Translations under genes and position numbers: made by a program | Assembly: GCA_936450465.1 (NCBI GenBank) | Contig: OW388298.1 | Span: 5,006,035 to 5,070,034 of the forward strand | Direction: 5' to 3' | DNA from: Gibbula magus | Lineage: Eukaryota > Mollusca > Gastropoda > Trochida > Trochidae | Length of the DNA: 64,000 nt | The notes under the pieces: generated by a model | Databases searched by the model: none | Told to the model about the DNA's origin: nothing | Seen by the model: only the letters and a program-made list of their open reading frames with translations | Part shown: positions 54,307-64,000 of the stretch, in pieces | Layout: each line of letters opens with the position of its first letter | How positions within the stretch are numbered: the stretch's first letter is position 1

Positions 54307-56741
54307 TCTACACAATAACCGGTCAACGAGATACTACACAATAACAGGTCAACGAGATACTACACAATAACCGGTCAACGAGATACTACACAATAACCGG
54401 TCAACGAGATACTACACAATAACCGGTCAACGAGATACTACACAATAACAGGTCAACGAGATACTACACAATAACAGGTCAACGAGATACTACACAATAA
54501 CAGGTCAACGAGATACTATATAATAACAGGTCAACAAGATACTACACAATAACAGGTCAACGAGATACTATATAAAAACAGGTCAACAAGATAATACACA
54601 ATAACCGGTCAACGAGATACTACACAATAACAGGTCAACGAGATACTATATAATAACAGGTCAACAAGATACTACACAATAACAGGTCAACGAGATACTA
54701 TATAAAAACTGGTCAACGAGATACTATATAATAACAGGTCAACGATATACTACATAATAACAGGTCAACGAGATACTACACAATAACAGGTCAACAAGAT
54801 ACTATATAATAACAGGTCAACGAGATACTATATAATAACAGGTCAGCAAGATAATACACAATAACAGGTCAACGAGATACTATATAATAACTGGTCAACG
54901 AGATACTACATAATAACAGGTCAACGAGATACTATATAATAACAGGTCAACGAGATACTACACAATAACAGGTCAACAAGATACTATATAATAACAGGTC
55001 AACGAGATACTATATAATAACAGGTCAACGAGATACTACACAATAACAGGTCAACGAGATAATATATAATAACAGGTCAACGAGATACTACACAATAACA
55101 GGTCAACGAGATACTATATAAAAACAGGTCAACAAGATACTACACAATAACAGGTCAACAAGATACTACACAATAGCAGGTCAACGAGATACTACACAAT
55201 AACAGGTCAACGAGATACTACACAATAACAGGTCAACGAGATACTACACAATAACAGGTCAACGAGATACTATATAAAAACAGGTCAACAAGATACTATA
55301 TAAAAACAGGTCAACAAGATACTACACAATAACAGGTCAACAAGATACTATATAATAACAGGTCAACGAGATACTACACAATAACAGGTCAACGAGATAC
55401 TATATAAAAACAGGTCAACAAGATACTACACAATAACAGGTCAACAAGATACTACACAATAGCAGGTCAACGAGATACTACACAATAACAGGTCAACGAG
55501 ATACTACACAATAACAGGTCAACAAGATACTATATAATAACAGGTCAACGAGATGCTACACAATAACAGGTCAACGAGATACTATATAAAAACAGGTCAA
55601 CAAGATACTACACAATGACAGGTCAACAAGATACTACACAATAGCAGGTCAACGAGATACTACACAATAACAGGTCAACGAGATACTACACAATAACAGG
55701 TCAACAAGATACTATATAATAACAGGTCAACGAGATGCTACACAATAACAGGTCAACAAGATACTACACAATAACAGGTCAACGAGATACTATATAATAA
55801 CAGGTCAACGAGATACTACACAATAACAGGTCAACAAGATACTACACAATAGCAGGTCAACGAGATACTACACAATAACAGGTCAACGAGATACTACACA
55901 ATAACAGGTCAACAAGATACTATATAATAACAGGTCAACGAGATGCTACACAATAACAGGTCAACGAGATACTATATAAAAACAGGTCAACAAGATACTA
56001 CACAATGACAGGTCAACAAGATACTACACAATAGCAGGTCAACGAGATACTACACAATAACAGGTCAACGAGATACTACACAATAACAGGTCAACAAGAT
56101 ACTATATAATAACAGGTCAACGAGATGCTACACAATAACAGGTCAACAAGATACTACACAATAACAGGTCAACGAGATACTATATAATAACAGGTCAACG
56201 AGATACTACACAATAACAGGTCAACGAGATACTACACAATAACAGGTCAACGAGATACTACACAATAACAGGTCAACGAGATACTATATAATAACAGGTC
56301 AACGAGATACTATATAATAACAGGTCAACGAGATACTATATAATAACAGGTCAACAAGATACTACACAATAACAGGTCAACGAGATACTATATAATAACA
56401 GGTCAACGAGATACTACACAATAACAGGTCAACGAGATACTATATAATAACAGGTCAACGAGATACTACACAATAACAGGTCAACGAGATACTATATAAT
56501 AACAGGTCAACAAGATACTACACAATAACAGGTCAACGAGATACTATATAATAACAGGTCAACGAGATACTACACAATAACAGGTCAACGAGATACTATA
56601 TAATAACAGGTCAACGAGATACTACACAATAACAGGTCAACGAGATAATACACACTAACAGGTCAACAAGATACTACACAATAACAGGTCAACGAGATAC
56701 TATATAATAAAAGGTCAACAAGATACTATACAATTATAGAC
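54307..56741 (+). repeat. Second 26-bp satellite, about 94 units
   Basis: The unit is AACAGGTCAACGAGATACTA plus CACAAT, with common alternatives TATATAAT for the tail and CAAGAT for CGAGAT. It is unrelated in sequence to the array ending at 53613 although the period is the same. A 390-bp (15-unit) higher-order duplication is visible: the rare string CACAATGACA occurs at 55611 and 56001. The related CACAATAGC markers are spaced by multiples of 26. Confidence 0.95.
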
Positions 56742-57214
56742 TGGTGATGAGGTCAATACCTGTTTTTATGGACCCGAGAAAATAATAATGACCGCGGACT
56801 TCGTCCTTGGTCAATATTGTTTTCTCGGGTCCATAAATACAGGTATTGACCTCAGTTGATCGCGGACTTCGTCCTTGGTCAATATTGTTTTCTCGGGTCC
56901 ATAAAAACAGGTATTGATCGCGTTCACAGTCCATAATTGTTTTATTATGTATTTAATAAAGAAACGAAAGGAAACAATGAAATACAGTCAAAAATGTAAT
57001 TGGTTTGAACAGCTGGAACTACGGTCAAGTGATGTCATGATAACAATAGTATGACTTCATGCAACAATCGTTTGACGTCATGCAACACTTGTTTGACGTC
57101 ACTCAAGTCAATACGGCTTTTGGTCGGACTCGAGCTGGAGTCAATATGCTTTTCTGTCGACGACCACGTGATCGCCTCTCGGCCAGTCAGATCGCTGCAA
57201 ATTTATGCTTACAT
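56742..57214. mobile_element. 473-bp insertion splitting the second satellite
   Basis: Near its left end a 34-bp inverted pair occurs: GAGGTCAATACC...GAGAAAA (from 56750) against TTTTCTCGGGTCC...GACCTC (ending about 56852). The right arm plus CGCGGACTTCGTCCTTGGTC is then duplicated in tandem with a 68-bp period (56793, 56861). The rest has a 21-bp CRE repeat (57047-57110) and an E-box CACGTG. Satellite units resume at 57215. No coding frame, and target duplication not resolved. It could be an inserted element or the satellite's original neighbour sequence. Confidence 0.55.
57047..57110 (+). promoter_or_regulatory. Three 21-bp repeats with CRE-type sites
   Basis: GTATGACTTCATGCAAC, GTTTGACGTCATGCAAC and GTTTGACGTCACTC stand at 21-bp spacing. 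Two contain TGACGTCA, the consensus for CREB/ATF factors, and the first is one base off. The spacing is two helical turns. Regulatory function is inference; no gene is attached. Confidence 0.4.
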
Positions 57215-57352
57215 AATAATGTATAATAACAGGTCAACGAGATACTATATGATAACAGGTCAACGAGATACTATATAATAACAGGTTAACGAGATACTAT
57301 ATAATAACAAGTCAACGAGATACTATATAATAACAGGTCAACGAGATACTAC
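57215..57352 (+). repeat. Second 26-bp satellite, distal five units
   Basis: About five units (TAATAACAGGTCAACGAGAT, ACTATA) continue the array beyond the insertion and end at ACTACATGAAACAG. Confidence 0.92.
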
Positions 57353-58374
57353 ATGAAACAGTACAACAGAAGGATATTGTTGAACAACACTATATCAATT
57401 ATTGACGCTATTTGAATGTCATGACAATATGAGTATATCGTACGATACGAGGTCGATATTCGCCCAGCATTGAGCGCTATGATGTATATCACACTGGGTC
57501 ACGCTGACATAACTAACCCAGTTACAGGACAGTGCCGACGGCCTCGTCTGGTGCCGAGTCCACAGGGGGTAAGCCCTGTCCATGCTAAACCGGAAGTTTG
57601 CAGTCGTCAACAACCATGAATGTAGCAGATATTTCATGTAGTTTTAAGTTGAATATGATAATCTAGAACTTGTATGAAAATTATAGCATTCACAGATTAA
57701 CCGAAGCCGAGATAGTAGCACAATTAAAAACTGTACACATTGTAGTAGTTGCTCCTGTTGACAAACACACTGTACAGGTTGTTGAAAATGAACTGTACGG
57801 GTAGTTGGTCTGATAGTTGTCAGTAGGTAACAGGAAAACGTTATGCAGAATGAAAATGATGGTCATCAATAACTTGGTTAATCTATCCTAATGAAGTAGA
57901 CCTTGTGTAGGAAGTTATGACTTAAGTAATGTTGCTTGAGAATGCCACTTAATCTGACTTTTTATGATTCTCTTAAACGAGTCCCGCTTTTAACAGAAGT
58001 TACTAACCTTGATCTATCTTATGGCAACAGTGTCACCAATAGTTCCTCCGAAAATGTATACAATCGTAGTTCAACATTTTGCATGTGCATTTTTGGTGAT
58101 TAAACTTTTGACTTGGCTTTTGCCTTTTTACCATTATGGAAAACGCCCGGTTTTACACATGATTTTTTGGTCAGTATTTTTTCTGTTATTTTTTAGTCAA
58201 ATTATTCTCTTCCAACAGAGGTTACTCTCTTCAGATTTCCGATACTAACCTCTGTTCTTTATCGCTTGAAATCGAGAGTAGAAATGGAGTGTCTTCATTG
58301 GTTGCAATTGAATCTAGGTGTACATTCAGCGACGCCGTTGTAAAAGTGACATTTGCCAATGACACGTCATGATG
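57353..58374. other. Left arm region of a degraded inverted duplication
   Basis: 57556-57614 matches the reverse complement of 61545-61603 with 3 differences in 59. 58195-58277 matches the reverse complement of 59616-59698 at roughly 88 percent. The order is mirrored, so these are remnants of one inverted duplication or of two inverted copies of a dispersed element. No gene was found. Confidence 0.6.
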
Positions 58375-59297
58375 AAAAAATAGAGCCATGGGCTCTGTAG
58401 CTCATCACGGTTTATATTGTTTAATGATGAAGACTGAAATAGATTTTTAGATCATGGCCCGTGAGGCCCATATTTGGGGCCACAGGTCACCAATTCTACA
58501 GTTTGGTAGCTCCTTTGGCTAAAGAGTCTGTAAACAATATTACAGACTTCTAGATCTTTTCTTTCTGAGACGAAGATGAAAATAGGTTTTTAGTTCATGG
58601 CCTGTGAGGCCCTTATTTGAGGCCACATGGTCACCAAATCTACAATTTAAAATCTCCATTGGTTAAAAACTGTGCACACACCATTTCAGCCTTCTAGGTC
58701 TTTTTGTTCTGGAGAAGAAGATGAAAATAGGATTGAAGGTCATGGCCTGTAAGGCCCTTATTTGGAGCATCATAGTCACCTATCTACAATTTAGAATCTC
58801 CATTGACTAAAGGGTCTGCACACAACATTTCAGCTCTCTAGACCTTTTGGAACTGGAGAAGAAGATAAAAATAGGTTTTTAATGATGTGACCACTGTGAC
58901 CCCATTTGGGGTCACGGGGTCACGATATCTACAATTTATAATCCCCATTAGCCAAGGAGCCTGTACACAACATTTCAGCTCTCTAGACCTTTTGGAACTG
59001 GAGAAGAAGAAAATGAAAATAGGTTTTTAGGGATGTGACCCCTGTGACCCCATTTGGTCATGAGGTCACGAAATCTACAATTAATTTAGAATCCCCATTA
59101 GCCAAAGAGTCTGCACACAACTTTTCAACTCTCTACACCTTTTGGAACTGAAGAAGAAGATGCAAATAGTTTTTTAAGGATATGACCGAACAGTTTACGG
59201 ACGGATGGACGGACGGACGGATTGGCGGATGGTCGGACGCCGGACGCCATGCCATGAGATAAGCCCATCGGACCTTTCAGGCCTGAAGAGCTAAAAA
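58375..59297 (-). mobile_element. R1 dispersed repeat, copy 7
   Basis: It is in reverse orientation. It opens with an A-run and hairpin (AGAGCCATGGGCTCT), then AGCTCATCA. Five to six core monomers follow, then GGACGGACGGAC, GGACGCCATGCCATG and GGCCTTTCAGGCCTG-type end sequence to AGCTAAAAAAT. It is the longest R1 copy by core number and lies between the arms of the inverted duplication. Confidence 0.78.
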
Positions 59298-60955
59298 ATA
59301 AACGTTAGATGAACGTTTTCTCACTTCATGCGTTTTCATCGAGATATGGTATTTGATTTTGTGAAAACTATTGATCATAAACATGCTTACAAATAAAGAA
59401 TCAGAGACAAATACTAATAATAGTTCATTTATGTTTTTTACATCAGTCATATTCGAAGGACATATGCTAATGAGCAAAAGCCTTTACAGTCAAATGCCTA
59501 GATCTTTGAAGTCACTCGGTCGACATGGCCACTGTTAGGTGAGATGTCATTGGTTAAGAAGCAGAGATACAGTATGAGGTTCCCATTTTCCCCGCTAGGA
59601 CATGTTGCTGAAGACCTCGATTTCAAGCTATATAGAACAGAGGTTAGGATCGGAAATCTGAAGGGAGTAACTTCTGTGGGAAGAGAATGGAGTCAAATGC
59701 GTTCTCAGAACATTGGTCTTTAACAGCTTGTTTAACAGGCGTAGCTCCCTAATAATATTTTATGTACAATAAATATTAAGGCATAAAAGACATTATCATT
59801 ACAGTAAAAAAAAATACGACAAAAATATTATTACATGCATCATTTGTTATTTTAAAGGCGTCTGTCTTCATTTTTGCATTATACATATGTGTAAATACAA
59901 TGTCCTCTCTCAAAGACATGATGATAGGATGACGGTGAATAATAAATAAAATTCAGGTATTTACAATCACCCAGCAACATTACAGATCGTTTAAGATTGA
60001 AACTTCAGTGAACTGGTTTGATGGACTGCATGGCCCTCTGAATCTTTTCGAAATGTAAAGCTACGTGACCAGGATTAAAAAAATAGCTTAATGCATCTTG
60101 AAATATTTTGTTACTTTGTCATTTGTGAGTGATTTCACAACTAAGGCCACGTCCCAATAATTTACAAGGCATATGTTTGAGTAAACAGAGACTGCAGAAA
60201 GCTAATTTAATTAGTGTTCATATCAATCAGTAACATCTACTAAAGCTATGCGTAAATATTTACAAACATATCTAGTCTTAAAATATTGATGACATGTTGC
60301 TCGAAAAGATATACTCATTTCCTCCTGTCCTTTGAACTTTAATAACAATCAACTTTTTAAAAAGGTGAAATTAAAAATTATATAGTGCTCAAATATAAAT
60401 GGTGAAAACAACAGTTTCAATATATCCCAAAAATACTTCCCCCCCCCCCGATATTTTAAATTTTGGAAATAACTGTCGACAGATTGATTGTTCAATGTCA
60501 GTACTATCACAATGTCTTATATTGCTGTTAGCGGTCAAAGGGGATATCATTCCGAGACTAATGGATGACAAGACTGTAGTTGAAGATGACATTCATTACA
60601 TCGTGGTTTGGATAAATCCTTAATAGGGATAGTAATAAATTACTATTACATTATTTTTCTAGATAACGATATTTCAAGGTGTAAGAACGACACAAATGAC
60701 ACTATAATTAAAAAAAAAGTTGTAGTTAAAACATATAGTCGCTTGATTTATATGTTAAACTTGTATTCGTTTGTTTTTTCGACATTAAAGCAAATTTTAA
60801 TGTTAGTGTGTACATTAGTTTACCAATTAAATTGTCAATAAAAATGTATGAACAGCAGCAACTAAAATCAATTCAGGTTGCACCTTTACATGAACTATTA
60901 ACCCCTACAATGTAAAAAAAAGAAGGGTTTCCTGCATAGCAACTACCAGGGACAG
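59298..60955. other. Unassigned AT-rich DNA (inner right arm of inverted duplication at 59616-59698)
   Basis: No supported gene. A short C-run at about 60440-60449 and several AATAAA strings occur by composition. Confidence 0.45.
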
Positions 60956-61114
60956 CACTAGCGGATCCAGGGGGGGGGTCCAGGGGGTCCGGACCCCCCC
61001 CCCCCCCTTTTCAAATCCATGTATAAGATTTGGGTCTTGCCCCCCCCCCCCCCCCCTGAGTGGGAAAACATTTTTTGGACCCCCCCCCCTTTCAAAAATC
61101 CTGGATCCGCCCTT
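60956..61114 (-). mobile_element. C/G-rich MITE-like repeat with GCGGATCCAGG ends
   Basis: The ends GCGGATCCAGG (60961-60971) and CCTGGATCCGC (61100-61110) are perfect inverted repeats. GACAG flanks just outside (60952-60956 and 61115-61120) may be a target duplication. The interior has long C-runs on the plus strand. Translated on the minus strand it gives Gly-rich peptides of the GGSRIFERGGG type. I know these as a spurious 'protein' repeated across many animal genomes. Confidence 0.75.
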
Positions 61115-62078
61115 GGACAGTAAGTTTTTGAATTTGTCAACAACGTTGACAGTGATGGAGCAACTACCATCAACGTGTACAGTTTTTAATTTTGCTAATA
61201 TCTCGACTTCGATCAATATGTGAAAGTTGTAACATTGATGCAAGTCCTATATTATCACATTCGACATAACATTACACAAAGCATGGGCTTGATCAATGTA
61301 GATTTGCTGTATTCATGTAGAAAGTCGTATTTTCGCGGATTTTCTCTCTGACGACGATTGACTGGCTCCAAAATGTTAACATTCTAAATTCGTTATTACA
61401 TGTCATGTTCTAAAGATGTAGCGCTTGTAAACTATAGCTATTCAAGAGTCGAAACAAGTTGATATTGTTAACATCATTCAATCGAAATGTTCAAAACTAA
61501 CCAATTTCGGGACCCACTAAAAACTACTGTCTGTCGAGAAAATAGTTGTTGACGACTGCCAACTTCCGGTTTAGCATGGACAGGACTTACCCCCTGTGGA
61601 GTCTACAATACAACTAGTGTCTTGGACAGAAACTAGGCTCGTCCCTGGCGACAATGTGACTCTCACGTAGATGTCATGTTCTGAACAAACCATAGTTACC
61701 CAGGTTACAATAAACATATCATATTGCACATTTAAGTATAATATGTCAGATTATTGGCTGCAGTGAACTTGCGTAGACTTGCCGGGACTTTTATGTAGTT
61801 TTTATATATTAGTATAATAGGATGAGAGACTTATGCTGTATGTAGATTACACATCCACACATCACAACCTTCGTAGAGAGCTCCATCTGCTTCATGAAAT
61901 CATAATGTCGCCATTGTCAACACTATACTAGGGAAAAGGTTATTGGGGTTATTATATAACTCTGCTCTGCATATAGAGCTGTGTCAGCAGATTCTAGAAA
62001 CATCTCTACAAGAAATAGACACAGGTTGAATTGTATTCTTTATTGATAAAGCAAAAGTGAATACAAGCAAGGCGGAAT
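61115..62078. other. Unassigned DNA (outer right arm of inverted duplication at 61545-61603)
   Basis: Beyond the inverted match to 57556-57614 nothing was recognised. Confidence 0.45.
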
Positions 62079-62593
62079 ACATGTATAGATACTGAGATAC
62101 TTCACATAAATAATGTATACTTGCTTGTTACATGTATAGATACTGAGATACTTCACATACATAATGTATACTTGCTTGTTACATGTATATATACTGAGGT
62201 ACTTCACATACATAATGTATAATGGCTTGTTACATGTATAGATACTGAGATACTTCACATACATAATGTATACTTGCTTGTTACATGTATATATACTGAG
62301 GTACTTCACATACATAATGTATACTTGCTTGTTACATGTATAGATACTGAGATACTTCACATACATAATGTATACTTGCTTGTTACATGTATATATACTG
62401 AGGTACTTCACATACATAATGTATAATGGCTTGTTACATGTATAGATACTGAGATACTTCACATACACAATGTATACTTGCTTGTTACATGTATAGATAC
62501 TGAGATACTTCACATAAATAATGTATACTTGCTTGTTACATGTATAGATACTGAGATACTTCACATACACAATGTATACTTGCTTGTTACATG
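62079..62593 (+). repeat. 51-bp minisatellite, about 10 copies
   Basis: The unit contains ATGTATAGATACTGAGATAC, TTCACATACATAATGTATAC and TTGCTTGTTAC. The period is exactly 51 (62081, 62132, ...). Two unit types alternate in places (TATAGATACTGAGATAC and TATATATACTGAGGTAC). As 51 is a multiple of three, the minus strand has a 196-codon open frame of 17-residue repeats. I treat it as non-coding. Confidence 0.94.
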
Positions 62594-63261
62594 GTTCGCT
62601 ACAATAATACAGACACCTGATGTTAAACATCGATTCGATTAGCCAAACACATTAATAATCAATTACAAATATTATCAACAAAATATAATAAATAACATTT
62701 TATTTAATAATATTCCATCAATCTAACACGTTTACATTTGATCAATATTCCGTTAAATGATAACATAATACTTATGTTTTTACATGTCGTAATCCTTGAG
62801 CAAAGATGTAATTTTAAAATTTTACCAAAATCACAGTTTCGTCAAATCTAATTGTCACACATATCTATACAATACACATAAATCACACACATATAATAAT
62901 ATATAAGTACAATACATATTAAGATCATTAAAAGACAGTTATTACGTTAGGACAAACATCATTATATTCAATCCCGTTCCCACGTTAAGACTTGTTTTAA
63001 AACATTATTGAATGCAAATTTCTGTAGGACTTTTAATTACAAACTTAAATTTTTTTGTTGTGAATTAGAAATAAATATCACTTCAGACATCGGTTACAAA
63101 TCATAACGTGTGAATGGGCAATTATTAAGTCGTTACGTGTGAACTGTTCATACACAAGGCACATCGATCTCTACATCATCAGCGCTATAGCAGGGTACTT
63201 CATTATAACGAGTGGCACGTAAGCGTATATAAGGCCACGTTAATAGATACAGTATAAAATA
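62594..63261. other. AT-rich DNA
   Basis: No feature recognised. Confidence 0.5.
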
Positions 63262-63495
63262 TAATCCAGTAAAGTGATCTGGTACTCCAATATGGTGATC
63301 TAATAATCCAGTAAAGTGATCTGGTAATCCAATATGGTGATCTAATAATCCAGTAAAGTGATCTGGTAATCCAATATGGTGATCTAATAATCTAGTAAAG
63401 TGATCTGGTACTCCAATATGGTGATCTGGTAATCCAATATGGTGATCTAATAATCCAGTAAAGAGATCTGGTAATCCAGTACAGTGATCCAGTTG
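63262..63495 (+). repeat. 42-bp (2 x 21) tandem repeat, about 5.5 copies
   Basis: It alternates GTGATCTGGTAATCCAATAT and GGTGATCTAATAATCCAGTA-type 21-bp halves (GTGATCT(A/G)(A/G)TAATCCA). A pure 21-bp repeat later diverged and was amplified as a dimer. Confidence 0.88.
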
Positions 63496-63698
63496 TAGTG
63501 TAGAGATATTTTATCAGCAGAAGGGTTCATCAACAATTTCTTTCACTGTGTGTGTTAACATCTTGAAAAAAGGAAAATATATGTGCTTCATCACCCCTAC
63601 AGTGTCACCCGGAGAGTTAGTTTCTAAATGAAATGTATCCACAAGCTCAGTTTGTTTCCTCTAATCAACTACTGGTGTAAACATATCCAAATGAAGCA

Positions 63699-63708
63699 GC
63701 CCCCCCCG

Positions 63709-63753
<45 letters not shown>
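63699..63753 (+). repeat. Poly-C tract, about 54 nt with one G
   Basis: The tract is almost uninterrupted, broken by a single G at about 63708. The complementary strand is poly-G and could form quadruplexes. The length is likely unreliable in assembly. Confidence 0.9.
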
Positions 63754-63854
63754 TTGGCGTGAAGCCGTCTCTAATATTCTGCTGACACTGGATTTGGTAC
63801 TACTTCAGAAAATCAAAATTTTGGAAGAATGAACTTGAAGATAAATTTAACCAG

Positions 63855-63951
63855 CTGCCGCCACTTATCAAACAAAGATAGGAAGGAGAAGTATCAGATC
63901 ATCTACTGGTATAATCAGACAGAGGAGGTCATCATGGCTCTGTGGCAAATG
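63855..63951 (+). CDS. Weak candidate exon of unknown gene
   Basis: A weak acceptor (TTTAACCAG) precedes 97 bp, followed by ATG|GTATGT, a good donor. One frame reads CRHLSNKDRKEKYQIIYW, then YNQTEEVIMALWQM, with plausible composition. A second frame is also open. The donor end is duplicated 35 bp later, which weakens the case. I do not recognise the peptide. Confidence 0.22.
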
Positions 63952-64000
63952 GTATGTCCACCATCACTGTGACTCTGTGGCAAATGGTATGTCCACCATC
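63938..64000 (+). repeat. 35-bp direct repeat at window edge
   Basis: CTCTGTGGCAAATGGTATGT plus CCACCATC occurs at 63938 and again at 63973, and the window ends within the second copy. It may be the start of an array continuing outside. Confidence 0.85.

Noticed and set aside
58009..58248. 79-codon hydrophobic frame
   Set aside because: AT-rich composition gives a hydrophobic translation; part of it is the inverted-duplication arm, with no coding support.
60956..61114. CACTA-superfamily transposon (left end reads CACTA)
   Set aside because: The right end is CCTTG, not TAGTG, and no 3-bp target duplication is seen; resemblance judged accidental.
60905..61243. Glycine-rich minus-strand frames (GGSRIFERGGG)
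   Set aside because: They lie over a C/G-rich MITE-like repeat; this peptide is a known type of spurious translation of repeats in animal genomes.
62040..62630. 196-codon minus-strand frame of 17-residue repeats
   Set aside because: By-product of a 51-bp minisatellite.

Overview
The window reads as animal nuclear DNA, most likely from a mollusc and probably a bivalve. It is AT-rich, has no operon-like gene packing, and carries non-LTR retrotransposon remains, a tRNA-derived SINE, DIRS-like tyrosine-recombinase retrotransposon remains, foldback/MITE elements and very long tandem arrays. The bivalve assignment rests on my recollection of the dispersed repeat families (the AGCTCATCAGG and ATGCCCCCG families), not on any search. 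I see no intact protein-coding gene. The only host-gene candidates are three possible single exons: 24289-24425 (+, Myb/SANT-like, the best), 16919-17017 (-) and 63855-63951 (+, weak).

Layout. 0.8-2.4 kb: decayed LINE reverse transcriptase split by a TTAA-flanked MITE. 3-12.3 kb: a mosaic of dispersed elements. These are five of seven copies of repeat family R1, one copy of repeat family R2, two copies of a 372-bp MITE, one 945-bp TTAA element, a second copy of the MITE that splits the LINE, and a long foldback. 13.6-15.5 kb: about 34 copies of a 54-bp repeat. 15.5-20.6 kb: mostly unassigned DNA with one candidate exon and a 239-bp identical direct repeat. 20.7-28.9 kb: remains of DIRS-like retrotransposon(s). 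A gag-like part is broken by two TTAA elements that abut and share one TTAA. No reverse transcriptase is visible. The tyrosine recombinase is present once as a long frameshifted copy and once as a fragment, followed by a 59-bp perfect inverted repeat. A SINE with a perfect 16-bp target duplication, a LINE fragment, a tRNA-Lys-like fragment and the Myb/SANT-like exon are interspersed. 28.9-29.25 kb: a 51-bp array. 29.8-53.6 kb: a satellite of about 915 units of 26 bp, containing an exact 4290-bp (165-unit) tandem duplication and smaller nested duplications. 54.3-57.35 kb: a second, unrelated 26-bp satellite interrupted by a 473-bp insertion. 57.4-62 kb: a degraded inverted duplication with an R1 copy in its middle, plus a C/G-rich MITE-like repeat. 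62-64 kb: 51-bp and 42-bp arrays, a long poly-C tract and a possible exon at the window edge.

Nothing here forms a working pathway. The DNA is an accumulation zone for selfish and tandem DNA, so most open reading frames are artefacts of repeats whose period is a multiple of three or whose unit lacks stops. The most notable points are the giant 26-bp satellite with its higher-order structure, the paired TTAA insertions sharing one target site, and a strong excess of the palindrome TGACGTCA (12 sites), most of it carried by mobile elements.
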